Shown in pieces: positions 27,028-37,492 of a stretch of 64,000 nucleotides of DNA. The DNA lies in contig NZ_BLIN01000005.1 in assembly GCF_009811555.1 (NCBI RefSeq), forward strand, positions 744,001 to 808,000, read 5' to 3'. Under the pieces are notes generated by a model that was not told the origin of the DNA, did not search any database, and saw nothing but the letters and a program-made list of their open reading frames with translations. The stretch's first letter is position 1, and the number at the start of each line of letters is the position of its first letter. The position numbers and the translations under genes were made by a program. This DNA comes from Streptomyces caniferus (lineage in GTDB: Bacteria; Actinomycetota; Actinomycetes; Streptomycetales; Streptomycetaceae).

Positions 27028-27924
27028 TCACTCGTGCGCGATCACCGCGATCGGGCAGGTCACATGGTGGAGGGCGGCATGTGCCACCGGGCCGAGGCGT
27101 GGCGCGAGCGGGGGCCGGTGCAGCCGGCGGCCCACCACCAGCAGTTCGGCCCCGAAGACCGATTGGACCAGCGCCCGGGACGGGCTCTCGGGCAGCACGG
27201 TCCGCTGGACCAGCACCTCGGGAAACCGCTCGCACCACGGGCTCAGCGCGTCCTGCAGCTCGACGTCCGCCTCTTTGGCGAGTTCCGTCGCGGCATCCGG
27301 GTCCAGGCCCCACGGGGTGTAGGCGTGCACGGGGAGCGGACGCCCGTGCACGGCCTGCAGCGAAAGCCCCCGGCGCGCCGCGGCGTCGAAGGCGAAGTCG
27401 AGCGTCCGGTCGCACGGGCCGTTGAGGCTGAGGCCGGCCACGACCCGCGCTTCGGGGGCGGGTGGCAGGCCGTCCGCCCCCTCGCGCCGCGGCGATGCCG
27501 CGCGCCCGCCCTCCCGGACGAGAACCACCGGCCCCTTGGCCCGGCCCACGACGTTCAGACTCACATCGCCGAGGACATAGCTCTCCCACGGCCCGAGCGC
27601 CCGCGATCCGAGCACGATCATCTGCGATTCGCCGGCCGCGCCCAGCAGCGCCGGTTCGGCCTCCGCGCCCACCAGGTCCTCGATGATCTGCAGCCGCGGA
27701 TGGCGTTCCCTCACCTCGTCCCGGGCCCGGCGCACGAGCTGCCGGGCGCCGGCGTTCCGGTCGCGGTCCGGCGGCGAATCCGGCGCCTCGGCGGCCAGCA
27801 GTATCCACGCGTGGAGCAGCCGTAGCACCGCCTGCCGCCGGTCGGCTTCGTCGGCGGCCCAGCGCGCGGCCGCCAGGCTCGCCGGCGAGCCGTCGAGTCC
27901 GACGGTGATGACATCCGGCTCCAT
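27028..27924 (-). CDS. Universal stress protein, two tandem UspA domains
   Basis: A 298-residue protein with two Usp domains, at about 1-140 (VITVGLDGSPASLAAARWAADEA ... VLGSRALGPWESYVLGDVS) and about 160-298 (RVVAGLSLNGPCDRTLDFAFDAA ... LLVVGRR). The first carries a recognisable nucleotide-binding glycine loop; the second lacks a clear one. Double-domain Usps in Streptomyces and mycobacteria respond to hypoxia, stasis or redox stress. It sits upstream of the CBS-BON gene on the same strand and may be co-expressed with it. Confidence 0.92.
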   Translation of the reverse strand: MEPDVITVGLDGSPASLAAARWAADEADRRQAVLRLLHAWILLAAEAPDSPPDRDRNAGARQLVRRARDEVRERHPRLQIIEDLVGAEAEPALLGAAGESQMIVLGSRALGPWESYVLGDVSLNVVGRAKGPVVLVREGGRAASPRREGADGLPPAPEARVVAGLSLNGPCDRTLDFAFDAAARRGLSLQAVHGRPLPVHAYTPWGLDPDAATELAKEADVELQDALSPWCERFPEVLVQRTVLPESPSRALVQSVFGAELLVVGRRLHRPPLAPRLGPVAHAALHHVTCPIAVIAHE

Positions 27925-29086
27925 GGTCCGCTCCTCAGCCGCGCCGCCCCCGACGGACCGGGCAGGTCCGCCGCACCGCGCCGGACGACCTCATGATCAC
28001 CGAGCCGGGACACCCGGTCCCGGCCGCTGCGGCGGGAAGCCCGCGGCATCGCTCACGACGCCGTTTCGACCGGCTACGACGTCTCCGCTGTCCTGCCCCC
28101 ATCGTGGCTCCGATCGCCGGAGCCCGCAGGCCGTACGGGCCGCGCAGACCGCGGCACGGTGACACCTGCGAGCCCTCGGTGCCGCTCCGGAGCTCCGGCG
28201 GGCCGTGGACGCCGGCCGCCCTCGGAGCGGAACGATGAGTTCGGCGTCGCCCACCGCCCGCAGGAAGGCGGGCGTCGTGCCGATCATCTCCGCGGCACGC
28301 CCCATGGCGTACGCGGGGATCGGGACCCTCGGGTCCCTTGCACCTCTCTGCTGGACGCGTCGAAGGGCCCTGGCGCGTACGGCACCGGGCCCCGAGGCCA
28401 ACGCCACCTGCCGACGCCGTGCACCGGCCCGACCGCTCCGCCGCGCCCCGCTTCGGGTCCGAGCCCTCGGATACCCCGGCGGGGCATCCCGGGACAGCAG
28501 GAAATTTCGTTGACCACCAGAGAAATATTAGCCACTTGAATTTCGAATATCTATCGCGGCTGGCATAGACTTCCTGCGCCTCGGCAGGCCGTCCCGGGAC
28601 GTGGGGCCGGCGAGCCGGGAAAGCGGAGGAGGGGGCCGGGACCGGCTCGCGCCCGCACCGCCACCGAGCGAGGGTCGAGCGGCTCGTCGGTCGGCGTACG
28701 ACCGGCCGCAGGCGAGCAGGGGACGGACCGGCCGCGCACGGGTACGCACCGTGGCAGGAGTGGGCGTCGGGCCGGCTTCGAACGGCCCGACGTTCGGTGC
28801 GCCGCTGGTGAATATCTCGTGCCGCAACGACAGAAATACCTGCCACGCCGGTAGGGGTTTTCGGCCGCCGGAAATGCCGGGTGCAACAGCCGCGCAGCGC
28901 TGCTGGTGCCGTGCTACTGTCGATCTCAGTTGCAGTTGTGGTTCCCAAAGACTTCACGCTACCTCGTCGGCTTTCCAGGCCGGTTGGAGTGCTTTTGTAT
29001 TTCCGGACTTTCCGGAGGGGCAATCATCGCGGCGACGCGGGGTCCGCACAGTGCGGCCCCGGGCACTGCCCCGAAGGAGATATGAC
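27925..29086. other. Long gene-poor region with two AT-rich patches upstream of the cold-shock gene
   Basis: About 1.16 kb without an intact gene. It contains the decayed MerR-like fragment. An unusually AT-rich patch at about 28500-28570 contains AAATATTAGCC and TTTCGAATATC, and a second lies near 28810-28850. The last 150-200 bases are probably the 5' untranslated region of the cold-shock mRNA. Confidence 0.5.
28130..28407 (-). pseudogene. Decayed MerR-like helix-turn-helix gene
   Basis: On the minus strand, 28338-28222 reads RVPIPAYAMGRAAEMIGTTP followed by AFLRAVGDAELIVPLR, a good match to the N-terminal HTH of a MerR-like regulator that I recall from Streptomyces cold-shock loci. After PLR the frame continues into unrelated arginine-rich sequence. 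A one-base shift restores SEGGRR, the expected next motif, after which similarity is lost. This suggests a frameshift and truncation. Boundaries are approximate. Confidence 0.45.
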
Positions 29087-29290
29087 ATGGCTACTGGCAC
29101 CGTGAAGTGGTTCAACTCGGAAAAGGGTTTCGGCTTCATCGAGCAGGAGGGTGGCGGCGCTGACGTGTTCGCCCACTACTCGAACATCGCCACCCAGGGC
29201 TTCCGTGAGCTGCAGGAGGGCCAGAAGGTGACCTTCGACGTCACGCAGGGCCAGAAGGGCCCGCAGGCCGAGAACATCGTCCCCGCCTGA
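29087..29290 (+). CDS. Cold-shock protein (CspA family)
   Basis: A 67-residue single cold-shock domain, the standard length. Both RNA-binding motifs are intact: KGFGFIEQ (RNP1) and DVFAHYS (RNP2). It starts [14 protein letters not shown] and ends [10 protein letters not shown]. It binds single-stranded RNA and DNA and melts RNA structure. GAAGGAGA lies 7 bases before the ATG. A very strong hairpin terminator follows, so it is a monocistronic transcript although it sits beside the DEAD-box helicase gene. Confidence 0.97.
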   Translation: MATGTVKWFNSEKGFGFIEQEGGGADVFAHYSNIATQGFRELQEGQKVTFDVTQGQKGPQAENIVPA

Positions 29291-29310
29291 CGCTGACGCG
29301 TAACACCGCA

Positions 29311-29343
29311 GCTGGGGCCCGCACCTTGGGTGCGGGCCCCAGC
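29311..29343 (+). terminator. Strong terminator after the cold-shock gene
   Basis: A perfect 15-bp stem (GCTGGGGCCCGCACC / GGTGCGGGCCCCAGC) with a 3-base loop, 20 bases after the stop. Confidence 0.92.
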
Positions 29344-29633
29344 GCGTTGCCCTTTGCGGAATGCGCTGTGCGTGCCGTCGCGGCCGCACGAGCGACAAGG
29401 GGCAGCCTGATCGGCGCCGAACCGCAGTGCGCTGCGGCAGAACGGCAGTCCGTCCAGTTCCGTGCTCCGGCACCGTGCTCGTCGCTCTGTGCGACGACAC
29501 ATTTTCACGCGCCGGCGGTCAATTCCGCCCCGCCTCGTTCCATCTGTTTTCTCCGGTCCGTTCTGCGATTCTTTTGTGTGTGGCTCATTGCTGCCGGGAA
29601 TTCTTCGACGTACCGCATCGAGGAAGGTTCTTC
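29344..29633 (+). promoter_or_regulatory. Long pyrimidine-rich leader of the DEAD-box helicase gene
   Basis: 290 bases between the csp terminator and the helicase ATG. The last 120 bases are markedly T/C-rich (TTTTCTCC, TTCTTTTGTG), unlike the surroundings. This suggests a long 5' untranslated leader of the kind seen in cold-induced mRNAs. No ORF is credible. Confidence 0.4.
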
Positions 29634-31133
29634 ATGAACCGCACCGCTCGCCCGAACGACCGCTCCTCCCGTAACCGCTCCGCCGGCTCCGGCCGTGGCG
29701 GCTCCCGCTCGCAGGCGTCGAACCGCTCCGGTGGCCAGCGGCGTCGCCCCGCCGCACGGCCGGGAGAGTTCGCGCTGCCCGTCACGCACACCCCCGCCCT
29801 GCCCCCGGCCGAGAGCTTCGCCGAACTGGACATGCCGCCCGCGCTGCTGGCGTCGCTGACCGCGGAAGGTGTGACGACCCCCTTCCCCATCCAGGGCGCC
29901 ACGCTGCCGAATTCACTGGCCGGACGCGACGTGCTGGGCCGTGGGCGCACCGGCTCGGGCAAGACGCTCGCCTTCGGTCTGGCCCTGCTGGCCCGTACCG
30001 CCGGTCAGCGCGCCGAGCCCGGACGCCCGCTCGCCCTGGTGCTGGTGCCCACCCGCGAGCTGGCCCAGCAGGTCACCGACGCGCTCACCCCCTACGCCCG
30101 GTCGCTGTCGCTGCGGATGGCCACGGTCGTCGGCGGGATGTCGATCGGCCGGCAGGCAAGCGCGCTGCGCGGTGGGGCCGAGGTGGTCGTCGCGACGCCG
30201 GGACGGCTCAAGGACCTCATCGGCCGCGGTGACTGCCGGCTGAACCAGGTCGCCATCACCGTGCTGGACGAGGCCGACCAGATGGCCGACATGGGCTTCA
30301 TGCCCCAGGTCACCGCGCTGCTCGACCAGGTCCGTCCCGAGGGGCAGCGGATGCTGTTCTCGGCCACCCTGGACCGCAACGTGGACCTGCTGGTCCGGCG
30401 CTACCTGACCGACCCCGTGGTCCACTCCGTCGACCCCTCGGCGGGCGCCGTCACGACGATGGAGCACCACCTGCTGCACGTCCGCGACGCCGACAAGCAC
30501 GCCACGACCACGGAGATCGCCGCCCGCGAAGGCCGGTCGATCATGTTCCTGGACACCAAGCGCGCCGTGGACAAGCTCACCAAGCACCTGCTGAACAGCG
30601 GCGTGCGCGCCGCTGCCCTGCACGGCGGCAAGTCCCAGCCCCAGCGCACCCGCACCCTGGCCCAGTTCAAGACCGGCCAGGTCACGGTCCTGGTGGCCAC
30701 CAACGTCGCGGCCCGCGGCATCCACGTCGACAACCTCGACCTCGTCGTCAACGTCGACCCGCCCACGGACCACAAGGACTACCTGCACCGCGGCGGTCGC
30801 ACCGCCCGGGCCGGCGAGTCCGGCAGCGTCGTCACCCTCGTCCTGCCCAACCAGCGCCGCGAGATGGACCGCCTGATGGCCGACGCGGGCATCACCCCGC
30901 AGTCCACCCAGGTCCGCTCCGGGGAGGCCGAACTGAGCCGCATCACCGGCGCGCAGGCGCCCTCCGGAATCCCGGTCACCATCGCCGCACCCGTCGTCGA
31001 GCGTCCCAAGCGCAGTGGCTCCTCCACCCGCGGCCGCCGCAGCCGCTCCGCCCAGGCCCGTCGGTCCACCGGATCGTCCCGGTCCGCGACAGGGACGTCG
31101 CCGCGGCAGCGGTCCGCCGGCAAGGCGTCCTGA
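29634..31133 (+). CDS. DEAD-box ATP-dependent RNA helicase
   Basis: A 499-residue helicase. All motifs are present: Q motif (TPFPIQ), I (GRTGSGKT), Ia (PTRELAQQ), Ib (TPGRL), II (DEAD), III (SAT), IV-VI (IMFLDTKR, ATNVAARGIHVDNLD, HRGGRTARAG). N-terminal residues 1-50 and the C-terminal 50 are Arg/Ser/Gly-rich, typical RNA-binding extensions. It unwinds RNA, probably with the adjacent cold-shock protein. GAGGAAGG lies 6 bases before the ATG. The csp/DEAD/SCO5918 order matches what I recall of the SCO5921-SCO5918 region. Confidence 0.96.
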   Translation: MNRTARPNDRSSRNRSAGSGRGGSRSQASNRSGGQRRRPAARPGEFALPVTHTPALPPAESFAELDMPPALLASLTAEGVTTPFPIQGATLPNSLAGRDVLGRGRTGSGKTLAFGLALLARTAGQRAEPGRPLALVLVPTRELAQQVTDALTPYARSLSLRMATVVGGMSIGRQASALRGGAEVVVATPGRLKDLIGRGDCRLNQVAITVLDEADQMADMGFMPQVTALLDQVRPEGQRMLFSATLDRNVDLLVRRYLTDPVVHSVDPSAGAVTTMEHHLLHVRDADKHATTTEIAAREGRSIMFLDTKRAVDKLTKHLLNSGVRAAALHGGKSQPQRTRTLAQFKTGQVTVLVATNVAARGIHVDNLDLVVNVDPPTDHKDYLHRGGRTARAGESGSVVTLVLPNQRREMDRLMADAGITPQSTQVRSGEAELSRITGAQAPSGIPVTIAAPVVERPKRSGSSTRGRRSRSAQARRSTGSSRSATGTSPRQRSAGKAS

Positions 31134-31187
31134 TCCACCCGCTCCGCCCACCTGTATCCGGCTTCTCTTCGACCCTGTAGAGGCACT

Positions 31188-31502
31188 ATGCGCGTCGTCA
31201 TCGCCCGCTTCCCCTTCGACTTGATCAAGACCGAGGTACAGGACGCGATGAAGGGCATCAAGCCCGAACCCATCACGGGTGAGTCCGTGCAGATCGGCAC
31301 TCGTCACTACCCCGTCAAGCAGGTCGGGGAGGTCATCACCCGGCAGGACCGTCGTGACTTCTCCGCCGGCGAGGTGACCCGGGCGCTGACCCGTCTCGGC
31401 TTCACCTGCCGTTCCGCGCCCCCCACCGCCCGCACCCCGCTCGAGGAGGCGTCGGACCTGCTCCAGGCCCCGGCAACCCCCGACTGGAACCCGGAAACCT
31501 GA
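31188..31502 (+). CDS. SCO5918-family small protein
   Basis: A 104-residue cytoplasmic protein beginning MRVVIARFPFDLIKTEVQDAMKG, with a conserved VQIGTRHYPVKQVGEVITRQDRRDFS centre. It resembles the small Streptomyces proteins annotated as SCO5918 family, found next to the DEAD-box helicase gene. Its function is unknown; location 54 bases downstream and in the same direction suggests co-transcription and an RNA-related role. A strong terminator closes the unit. Confidence 0.85.
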   Translation: MRVVIARFPFDLIKTEVQDAMKGIKPEPITGESVQIGTRHYPVKQVGEVITRQDRRDFSAGEVTRALTRLGFTCRSAPPTARTPLEEASDLLQAPATPDWNPET

Positions 31503-31513
31503 CACCGCCGGGT

Positions 31514-31554
31514 ACAGGGGCTCGCTCCGGCCGCGCTGGCCGGAGCGCCCCTGT
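31514..31554 (+). terminator. Terminator of the helicase operon
   Basis: A two-part stem: ACAGGGGC/GCCCCTGT outer (8 bp) and GCTCCGGCC/GGCCGGAGC inner (9 bp), with a 2-base bulge and a 5-base loop. Confidence 0.9.
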
Positions 31555-31593
31555 CCCTGACGGAGGGACGGACTTGACCGGCCTGACTGACCA

Positions 31594-31684
31594 GCCGTCA
31601 TGGCCTCAGTCAGGCCGTCATGCGTCGTGCCGTCATTCCGTCATGAGTCATGGCGTCTTGAGTCATGCCGTCATGCGTCATGGG
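31594..31684. repeat. GTCATG simple-repeat patch
   Basis: The hexamer GTCATG (and variants CGTCATT, CGTCTTG) recurs at least six times in about 90 bases, often as CCGTCATG or GAGTCATG. The array is degenerate and non-coding, between the helicase terminator and the GvpU-like gene. Confidence 0.7.
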
Positions 31685-31712
31685 GCTTGACGTTCTCGTC
31701 AGCGATCAGCGA

Positions 31713-32090
31713 TCAGCGGTCGGAGTAGCGGAAGTCGCCCACCGTCCAGGCGCTCACATCCTTGATCGCGACGCGGTACATCCCGCCGGTCTCGGGCAGG
31801 CCGAGGCTTCCCTGCAGGATCCTCGCTACATGGAAGTGCAGATGCGTGGGCGGACCGCTCCCCCGGGGCGAGCGCGAGTGGGTACCGGCCGAGGAGAAGA
31901 GCGCGGAGAACGGCCCCAGCCGTTCCGACTGCTCCAGCACCTCGGCCACGCGTTGCCGCCACACGACCTCGGGCGCCAACCGTCCGGTGAGGACCGCGCC
32001 TTGGACAACGACAGTGAGAGACATCTGATTGCTCTGCTCCGACTCCACCATGGTGGCGATGTCGACAAGCAGCTCGTCGGGCTTCGACAT
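31713..32090 (-). CDS. gvpU: GvpU-like gas vesicle accessory protein
   Basis: A 125-residue protein that begins MSKPDELLVDIATMVE and continues NQMSLTVVVQGAVLTGRLAPEVVW, the layout of GvpU: a short N-terminal helix then a beta strand with a GxxxxG hairpin. It ends with HLHFHVARIL and a domain that finishes RVAIKDVSAWTVGDFRYSD. GvpU proteins influence gas-vesicle aggregation in Bacillus. Here it is alone, 16 kb from the gvpO-K cluster. Alternatively it is an unrelated small protein with a similar fold. Confidence 0.6.
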   Translation of the reverse strand: MSKPDELLVDIATMVESEQSNQMSLTVVVQGAVLTGRLAPEVVWRQRVAEVLEQSERLGPFSALFSSAGTHSRSPRGSGPPTHLHFHVARILQGSLGLPETGGMYRVAIKDVSAWTVGDFRYSDR

Positions 32091-32440
32091 GGGAGCAGAC
32101 TTTACTGCCGCGACCAGCCGTTGGCAGCACACCCGGCGGCGGGCAATCGCCCCACGATGCCCTCCTGACACTCGTACGGCTCTCGTATGACGGCCGCATG
32201 GCTCTCCTGAGACGGCGGTACGGCCCTCGTTAGACGGCCGCACGACCCCCGTGAGACGACGGTACGGCCGCCGTGTGACTCCTGTTGACTCCCGTGCCCC
32301 AGCAGGACGTGACGGCGCTCGACAGCATGGACCACCGCCGCCCGACGCGTGGCATCACCCCCTTCCCCGGAGTGCCGGAGCCTTGACGGGGTACCGGTCC
32401 GAAGAGATGGGCGGGCGCCCGTTGACAGGAAGGGAAGCGG
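32091..32440. other. Intergenic region carrying a tandem repeat
   Basis: 350 bases between the divergent GvpU-like and VOC genes. The centre is the 22-bp tandem array; the rest shows no gene. Confidence 0.6.
32166..32275. repeat. Five tandem copies of a degenerate 22-bp repeat
   Basis: Units start at 32166, 32188, 32210, 32232 and 32254, each exactly 22 bp and beginning TGAC or AGAC; a sixth, poorer copy starts at 32276. Units 3 and 5 share AGACGGCGGTACGG / AGACGACGGTACGG, and units 2 and 4 share GACGGCCGCA. The 22-bp length is about two helical turns and not a multiple of three, so this is non-coding. Confidence 0.8.
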
Positions 32441-32845
32441 ATGGCCATAGCCAAGACCAGCGTCCTGGTACTGGATTGCGCGGAGCCGGCGGCGCTGGCT
32501 GACTTCTACGCACAATTCCTCGGCGGAGAAGTCCGGATCGGTACCAGCCCGGACTACATCGAAGTCGTCGAGGGCGGCACCGTCCACCTCGCGATACGGC
32601 GGGACCGCGGTGCCGCGCCGCCCAGTTGGCCCCGACCCGACGACTCACAACAGGCTCATCTGCACTTCCTCGTCCCGCAGGACAACATGGACGAGGCGGA
32701 GCGCGAGGCGGTCAGCCTGGGAGCACGGCCGTTGCAGACCCGGGAGAACGGCGGGCCGTACGACGCACGCCGCTACTCGGACCCCGCCGGCCACCCCTTC
32801 GTTCTCGCCGCGAGCGAGGGGCACGCTCTGGGGCAGGCGAACTGA
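32441..32845 (+). CDS. VOC (glyoxalase/bleomycin-resistance) family protein
   Basis: A 134-residue two-module VOC protein. The first beta-alpha-beta-beta-beta module starts KTSVLVLDCAEPAALADFYAQFLG; the second contains AHLHFLVPQDNMDEAEREAVSLGA and ends YSDPAGHPFVLAASEGH. A metal-site pattern (His in AHLHF, Glu/His elsewhere) is plausible but incomplete, so enzymatic or drug-binding function cannot be decided. GGAAGGGAAG precedes the ATG. A perfect 16-bp hairpin terminates it. Confidence 0.9.
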   Translation: MAIAKTSVLVLDCAEPAALADFYAQFLGGEVRIGTSPDYIEVVEGGTVHLAIRRDRGAAPPSWPRPDDSQQAHLHFLVPQDNMDEAEREAVSLGARPLQTRENGGPYDARRYSDPAGHPFVLAASEGHALGQAN

Positions 32846-32863
32846 AGCGCGCCGTCGACGAGC

Positions 32864-32900
32864 CGCGGGCCGGGACCCTCGCCCAGGGTCCCGGCCCGCG
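32864..32900 (+). terminator. Terminator after the VOC gene
   Basis: A perfect 16-bp stem (CGCGGGCCGGGACCCT / AGGGTCCCGGCCCGCG) with a 5-base loop, 19 bases after the stop. Confidence 0.9.
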
Positions 32901-32993
32901 CGGTCGGCACGGACGGTCGGCTCAGAACGCATCGAGGACGGTGCGGCAGCCCGTGGCGCGTAGTGGCCCGTACGTGGCTCGTAGCTCGTAGCC

Positions 32994-33356
32994 TCAAGGG
33001 TTCTGCGGGTCGACGCCCGTATGGGCCTCGGCGTCCTTGCCCCCGCTGGGCCTGCGCGAAGGCCCCTTCGGCCCCATGTCCCGCATGCCCTTCTCGTCGG
33101 ACTCGGCAGCGAGCTTCTCGCCGCTGCGCGACTCGCTCTTGACCTCGCTCGCCGGCGGCACCTTTTCCCGCCCCGACGTCTCCTTGCTGGTGTCCTTCTC
33201 GGGCGCATGGCGCTCGGGGTGGAACGATTTGTGCGCACTCTCGTTCTTCTGCTGCTCGGTCTGATCGACATCGGGCGACCAGCCGTGCTGCTCGGTCTCC
33301 TTGTGCCTGCTCGGGCCCTCACCCATCCGCGGGTGCGACTTCCGGTCCTTTGTCAT
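32994..33356 (-). CDS. Small, highly hydrophilic protein of unknown function
   Basis: A 120-residue protein with almost no hydrophobic residues, rich in Lys, Glu, Ser and His. It begins MTKDRKSHPRMGEGPSRHKE and contains EKDTSKETSGREKVPP and EVKSESRSGEK. Composition indicates an intrinsically disordered protein, like hydrophilin or stress-protective peptides. ATG 33356 is chosen because AAGGGAG lies 6-8 bases upstream; a longer start lacks this. I do not recognise the family. Confidence 0.7.
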   Translation of the reverse strand: MTKDRKSHPRMGEGPSRHKETEQHGWSPDVDQTEQQKNESAHKSFHPERHAPEKDTSKETSGREKVPPASEVKSESRSGEKLAAESDEKGMRDMGPKGPSRRPSGGKDAEAHTGVDPQNP

Positions 33357-35520
<2,164 letters not shown>

Positions 35521-35612
35521 GCGCGGCACAGCCGAAGCGGGGGCAGGGTCGTCGGCTCGCCTCGCGGCCTTCGGGCCGCTCCGTGCGGTGCGGCGGACCC
35601 ACCCCCGCGGTC

Positions 35613-35640
35613 GGGGTGGGGGCCCGAGAGCCCCCACCCC
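35613..35640. terminator. Bidirectional terminator between rox and the phosphoesterase gene
   Basis: A perfect 11-bp stem (GGGGTGGGGGC / GCCCCCACCCC) with a 6-base loop, between convergent genes. Confidence 0.88.
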
Positions 35641-35647
35641 TGACGGA

Positions 35648-37492
35648 TCAGACGGTCCAGTGCGGCTCCTTGCGGCGGCGGAGTACCAGGACGGTGCCGG
35701 TGACGCCCGCCGCCACCACTGCCGCGCCGACGGCCGCCGGGAGCACGGGCAGGCCGGACGAGTCGTCGGCCGAGGCCAGGTTCTGCAGTGCGGGGCCCGG
35801 GTCGATGGTCGTGGCGACCGGTGCGACATGGCGGATCGGGCCGGTCGACTTGACCGAGCCGTCCGCGTTGAGCAGCACCTGCTTGTTGTTGGGGTGCCGG
35901 AAGTCGAACATGCCGTTCAGCGAGCCGGCCCGGGTGTCGAAGGACGCGTCGCCGATCCGGCCGGTGTGCCAGTTGTGCTCGATGAACTTGATGATCGAGG
36001 TCTGCTCGGTCCGGGTGTGGTCGATCTTGTTGACCTTGCTGTACGGGGAGATGACCAGCAGCGGCTGCCGGGTTCCGGGGCCGCAGCGGTCCGCGTAGCC
36101 GCCGGCGGCCGCGGGACCTGCCTGGCAGGCCGGGCTGTCGGTGGCCTTGCCGTTGGAGCCCTTCGAGGTGTCCTTGGAACCGTTGCGGGGCTTGACGAAG
36201 GTGTGGTCGTACCAGCCGTCGGAGTCGTCATAGGCGACGACGATGGCGGTGTCCTTCCACTGCGGGGACTGCTGGATGCGGTTGATCCGGTCGACGAGGA
36301 AGTGCTGTTCGTCGATCGGGTCGGAGTAGGAGGCGTGCGCGTCCTGGTACTCGGGGGCCTTGAGGAAGCTGACGGCCGGCAGCTTGCCCGCCTTGAGGAC
36401 CGCATCGAAGTCGGTCAGGTCGTAGTTGTGGTTGGCCCGTCCGGCGTGACCGACCTCGTCGACGCTCTTCGGCGGCAGGTGGTGCGGGTTGGACGTCGAC
36501 TTGTAGTACTCGAACGGCGAGTGGTGCGGGCTGTAGTCGACGACCGCGGCTCCCCCGACGTTGGTGTGGGTGGTCCCGCCGCACTTGGCGTAGTGGCCCG
36601 GCCGGCCGTCCCACCCGGTGCTGGGCCGGAAGCCGCCCTGGAACCAGCCCCAGCTGACATGGCGGGTGTTGAGGACGTCGCCGATGTTGCGCCCCTTCAT
36701 GGCGGCGACCGCGTTGGTGCTGGTGTGGTCCTTGTCGGAGCAGTCGTCGTACGCCGGGTCCGGGTCGTTGACGATCGTGCCGACGCCCTGTGCGTCGGGT
36801 GACTGCACGGCATGCGGGTCGGGGGTGGCGGTCTGCCGGGGGTTCTCGGTGCCGGAGGCGGGGTCCATGGAGACGACGCCGTGGGTCTGTCCGGAGACCA
36901 GGTTGAGGGCGCCCGGTGTGGAGGGGCCGTAGACCGAGCTGAAGGAGCGGTCGTTGAGGGCGTAGTGCTGGGCGTAGTTCCACAGGCCGGTGACGGTGTT
37001 GCCGTCGTAGTAGTCCATCACCAGGCCGGGCTCGCCGAAGAGGCCGCCGGAGCACTTGCCGGAGTCGGTGTTCTGGACGAACTGGTCGGCCTTGCCGCCG
37101 TTGTACGCGTACTGCTCGGGCCCGTAGTCGTGGGTCTGGTCGCAGGTCATGGCCTGCTCCGGGGTGAGCCGCTTGGGCGCGTACTGGTTGGGGTTGTGCT
37201 CCAGCAGTCCGGCGGTGCGCAGGTTGTCGATCGTGCGGGGCGTGTGCGGGGAGGGGGTGAACCTGGTCCCGTCGGTGTTGGCGGCCTTCGGGTAGGTCGC
37301 GAAGTAGTGGTCGAACGAGATGTTCTCGTCGAAGAGCACGACCACATGCTTGACGGGGGTGGCCGTACGGGAGGAATCGGGGTGGTGGGGGCCGGCGGCC
37401 CATGAGGGCGCGCATGCGCCCAGGGCCGCCAGAGCCGCGGCACCCGTGAGGGCCAGGCTCCGTGTCGCTGCTCGTCTTCCCCTACTGGCCAT
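35648..37492 (-). CDS. Secreted, membrane-anchored phosphoesterase (phospholipase C / acid phosphatase family)
   Basis: A 614-residue protein. It has an N-terminal signal (RRAATRSLALTGAAALAALGACAPSWAA). The phosphoesterase domain opens with the metal motif VKHVVVLFDENISFDHYF near residue 48 and continues with GPSTPGALNLVSGQTHG and IVVAYDDSDGWYDH. A C-terminal membrane segment (LPVLPAAVGAAVVAAGVTGTVLVL) is followed by RRRKE, so it is anchored to the outer face. This family includes acid phosphatases such as AcpA and bacterial phospholipases C. The exact substrate (phosphomonoester or phospholipid) cannot be told; phosphate scavenging is a likely role. Confidence 0.9.
   Translation of the reverse strand: MASRGRRAATRSLALTGAAALAALGACAPSWAAGPHHPDSSRTATPVKHVVVLFDENISFDHYFATYPKAANTDGTRFTPSPHTPRTIDNLRTAGLLEHNPNQYAPKRLTPEQAMTCDQTHDYGPEQYAYNGGKADQFVQNTDSGKCSGGLFGEPGLVMDYYDGNTVTGLWNYAQHYALNDRSFSSVYGPSTPGALNLVSGQTHGVVSMDPASGTENPRQTATPDPHAVQSPDAQGVGTIVNDPDPAYDDCSDKDHTSTNAVAAMKGRNIGDVLNTRHVSWGWFQGGFRPSTGWDGRPGHYAKCGGTTHTNVGGAAVVDYSPHHSPFEYYKSTSNPHHLPPKSVDEVGHAGRANHNYDLTDFDAVLKAGKLPAVSFLKAPEYQDAHASYSDPIDEQHFLVDRINRIQQSPQWKDTAIVVAYDDSDGWYDHTFVKPRNGSKDTSKGSNGKATDSPACQAGPAAAGGYADRCGPGTRQPLLVISPYSKVNKIDHTRTEQTSIIKFIEHNWHTGRIGDASFDTRAGSLNGMFDFRHPNNKQVLLNADGSVKSTGPIRHVAPVATTIDPGPALQNLASADDSSGLPVLPAAVGAAVVAAGVTGTVLVLRRRKEPHWTV

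Noticed and set aside
32166..32275. The 22-bp array considered as a CRISPR
   Set aside because: Units are directly adjacent with no spacers and are degenerate, and there are no cas genes.
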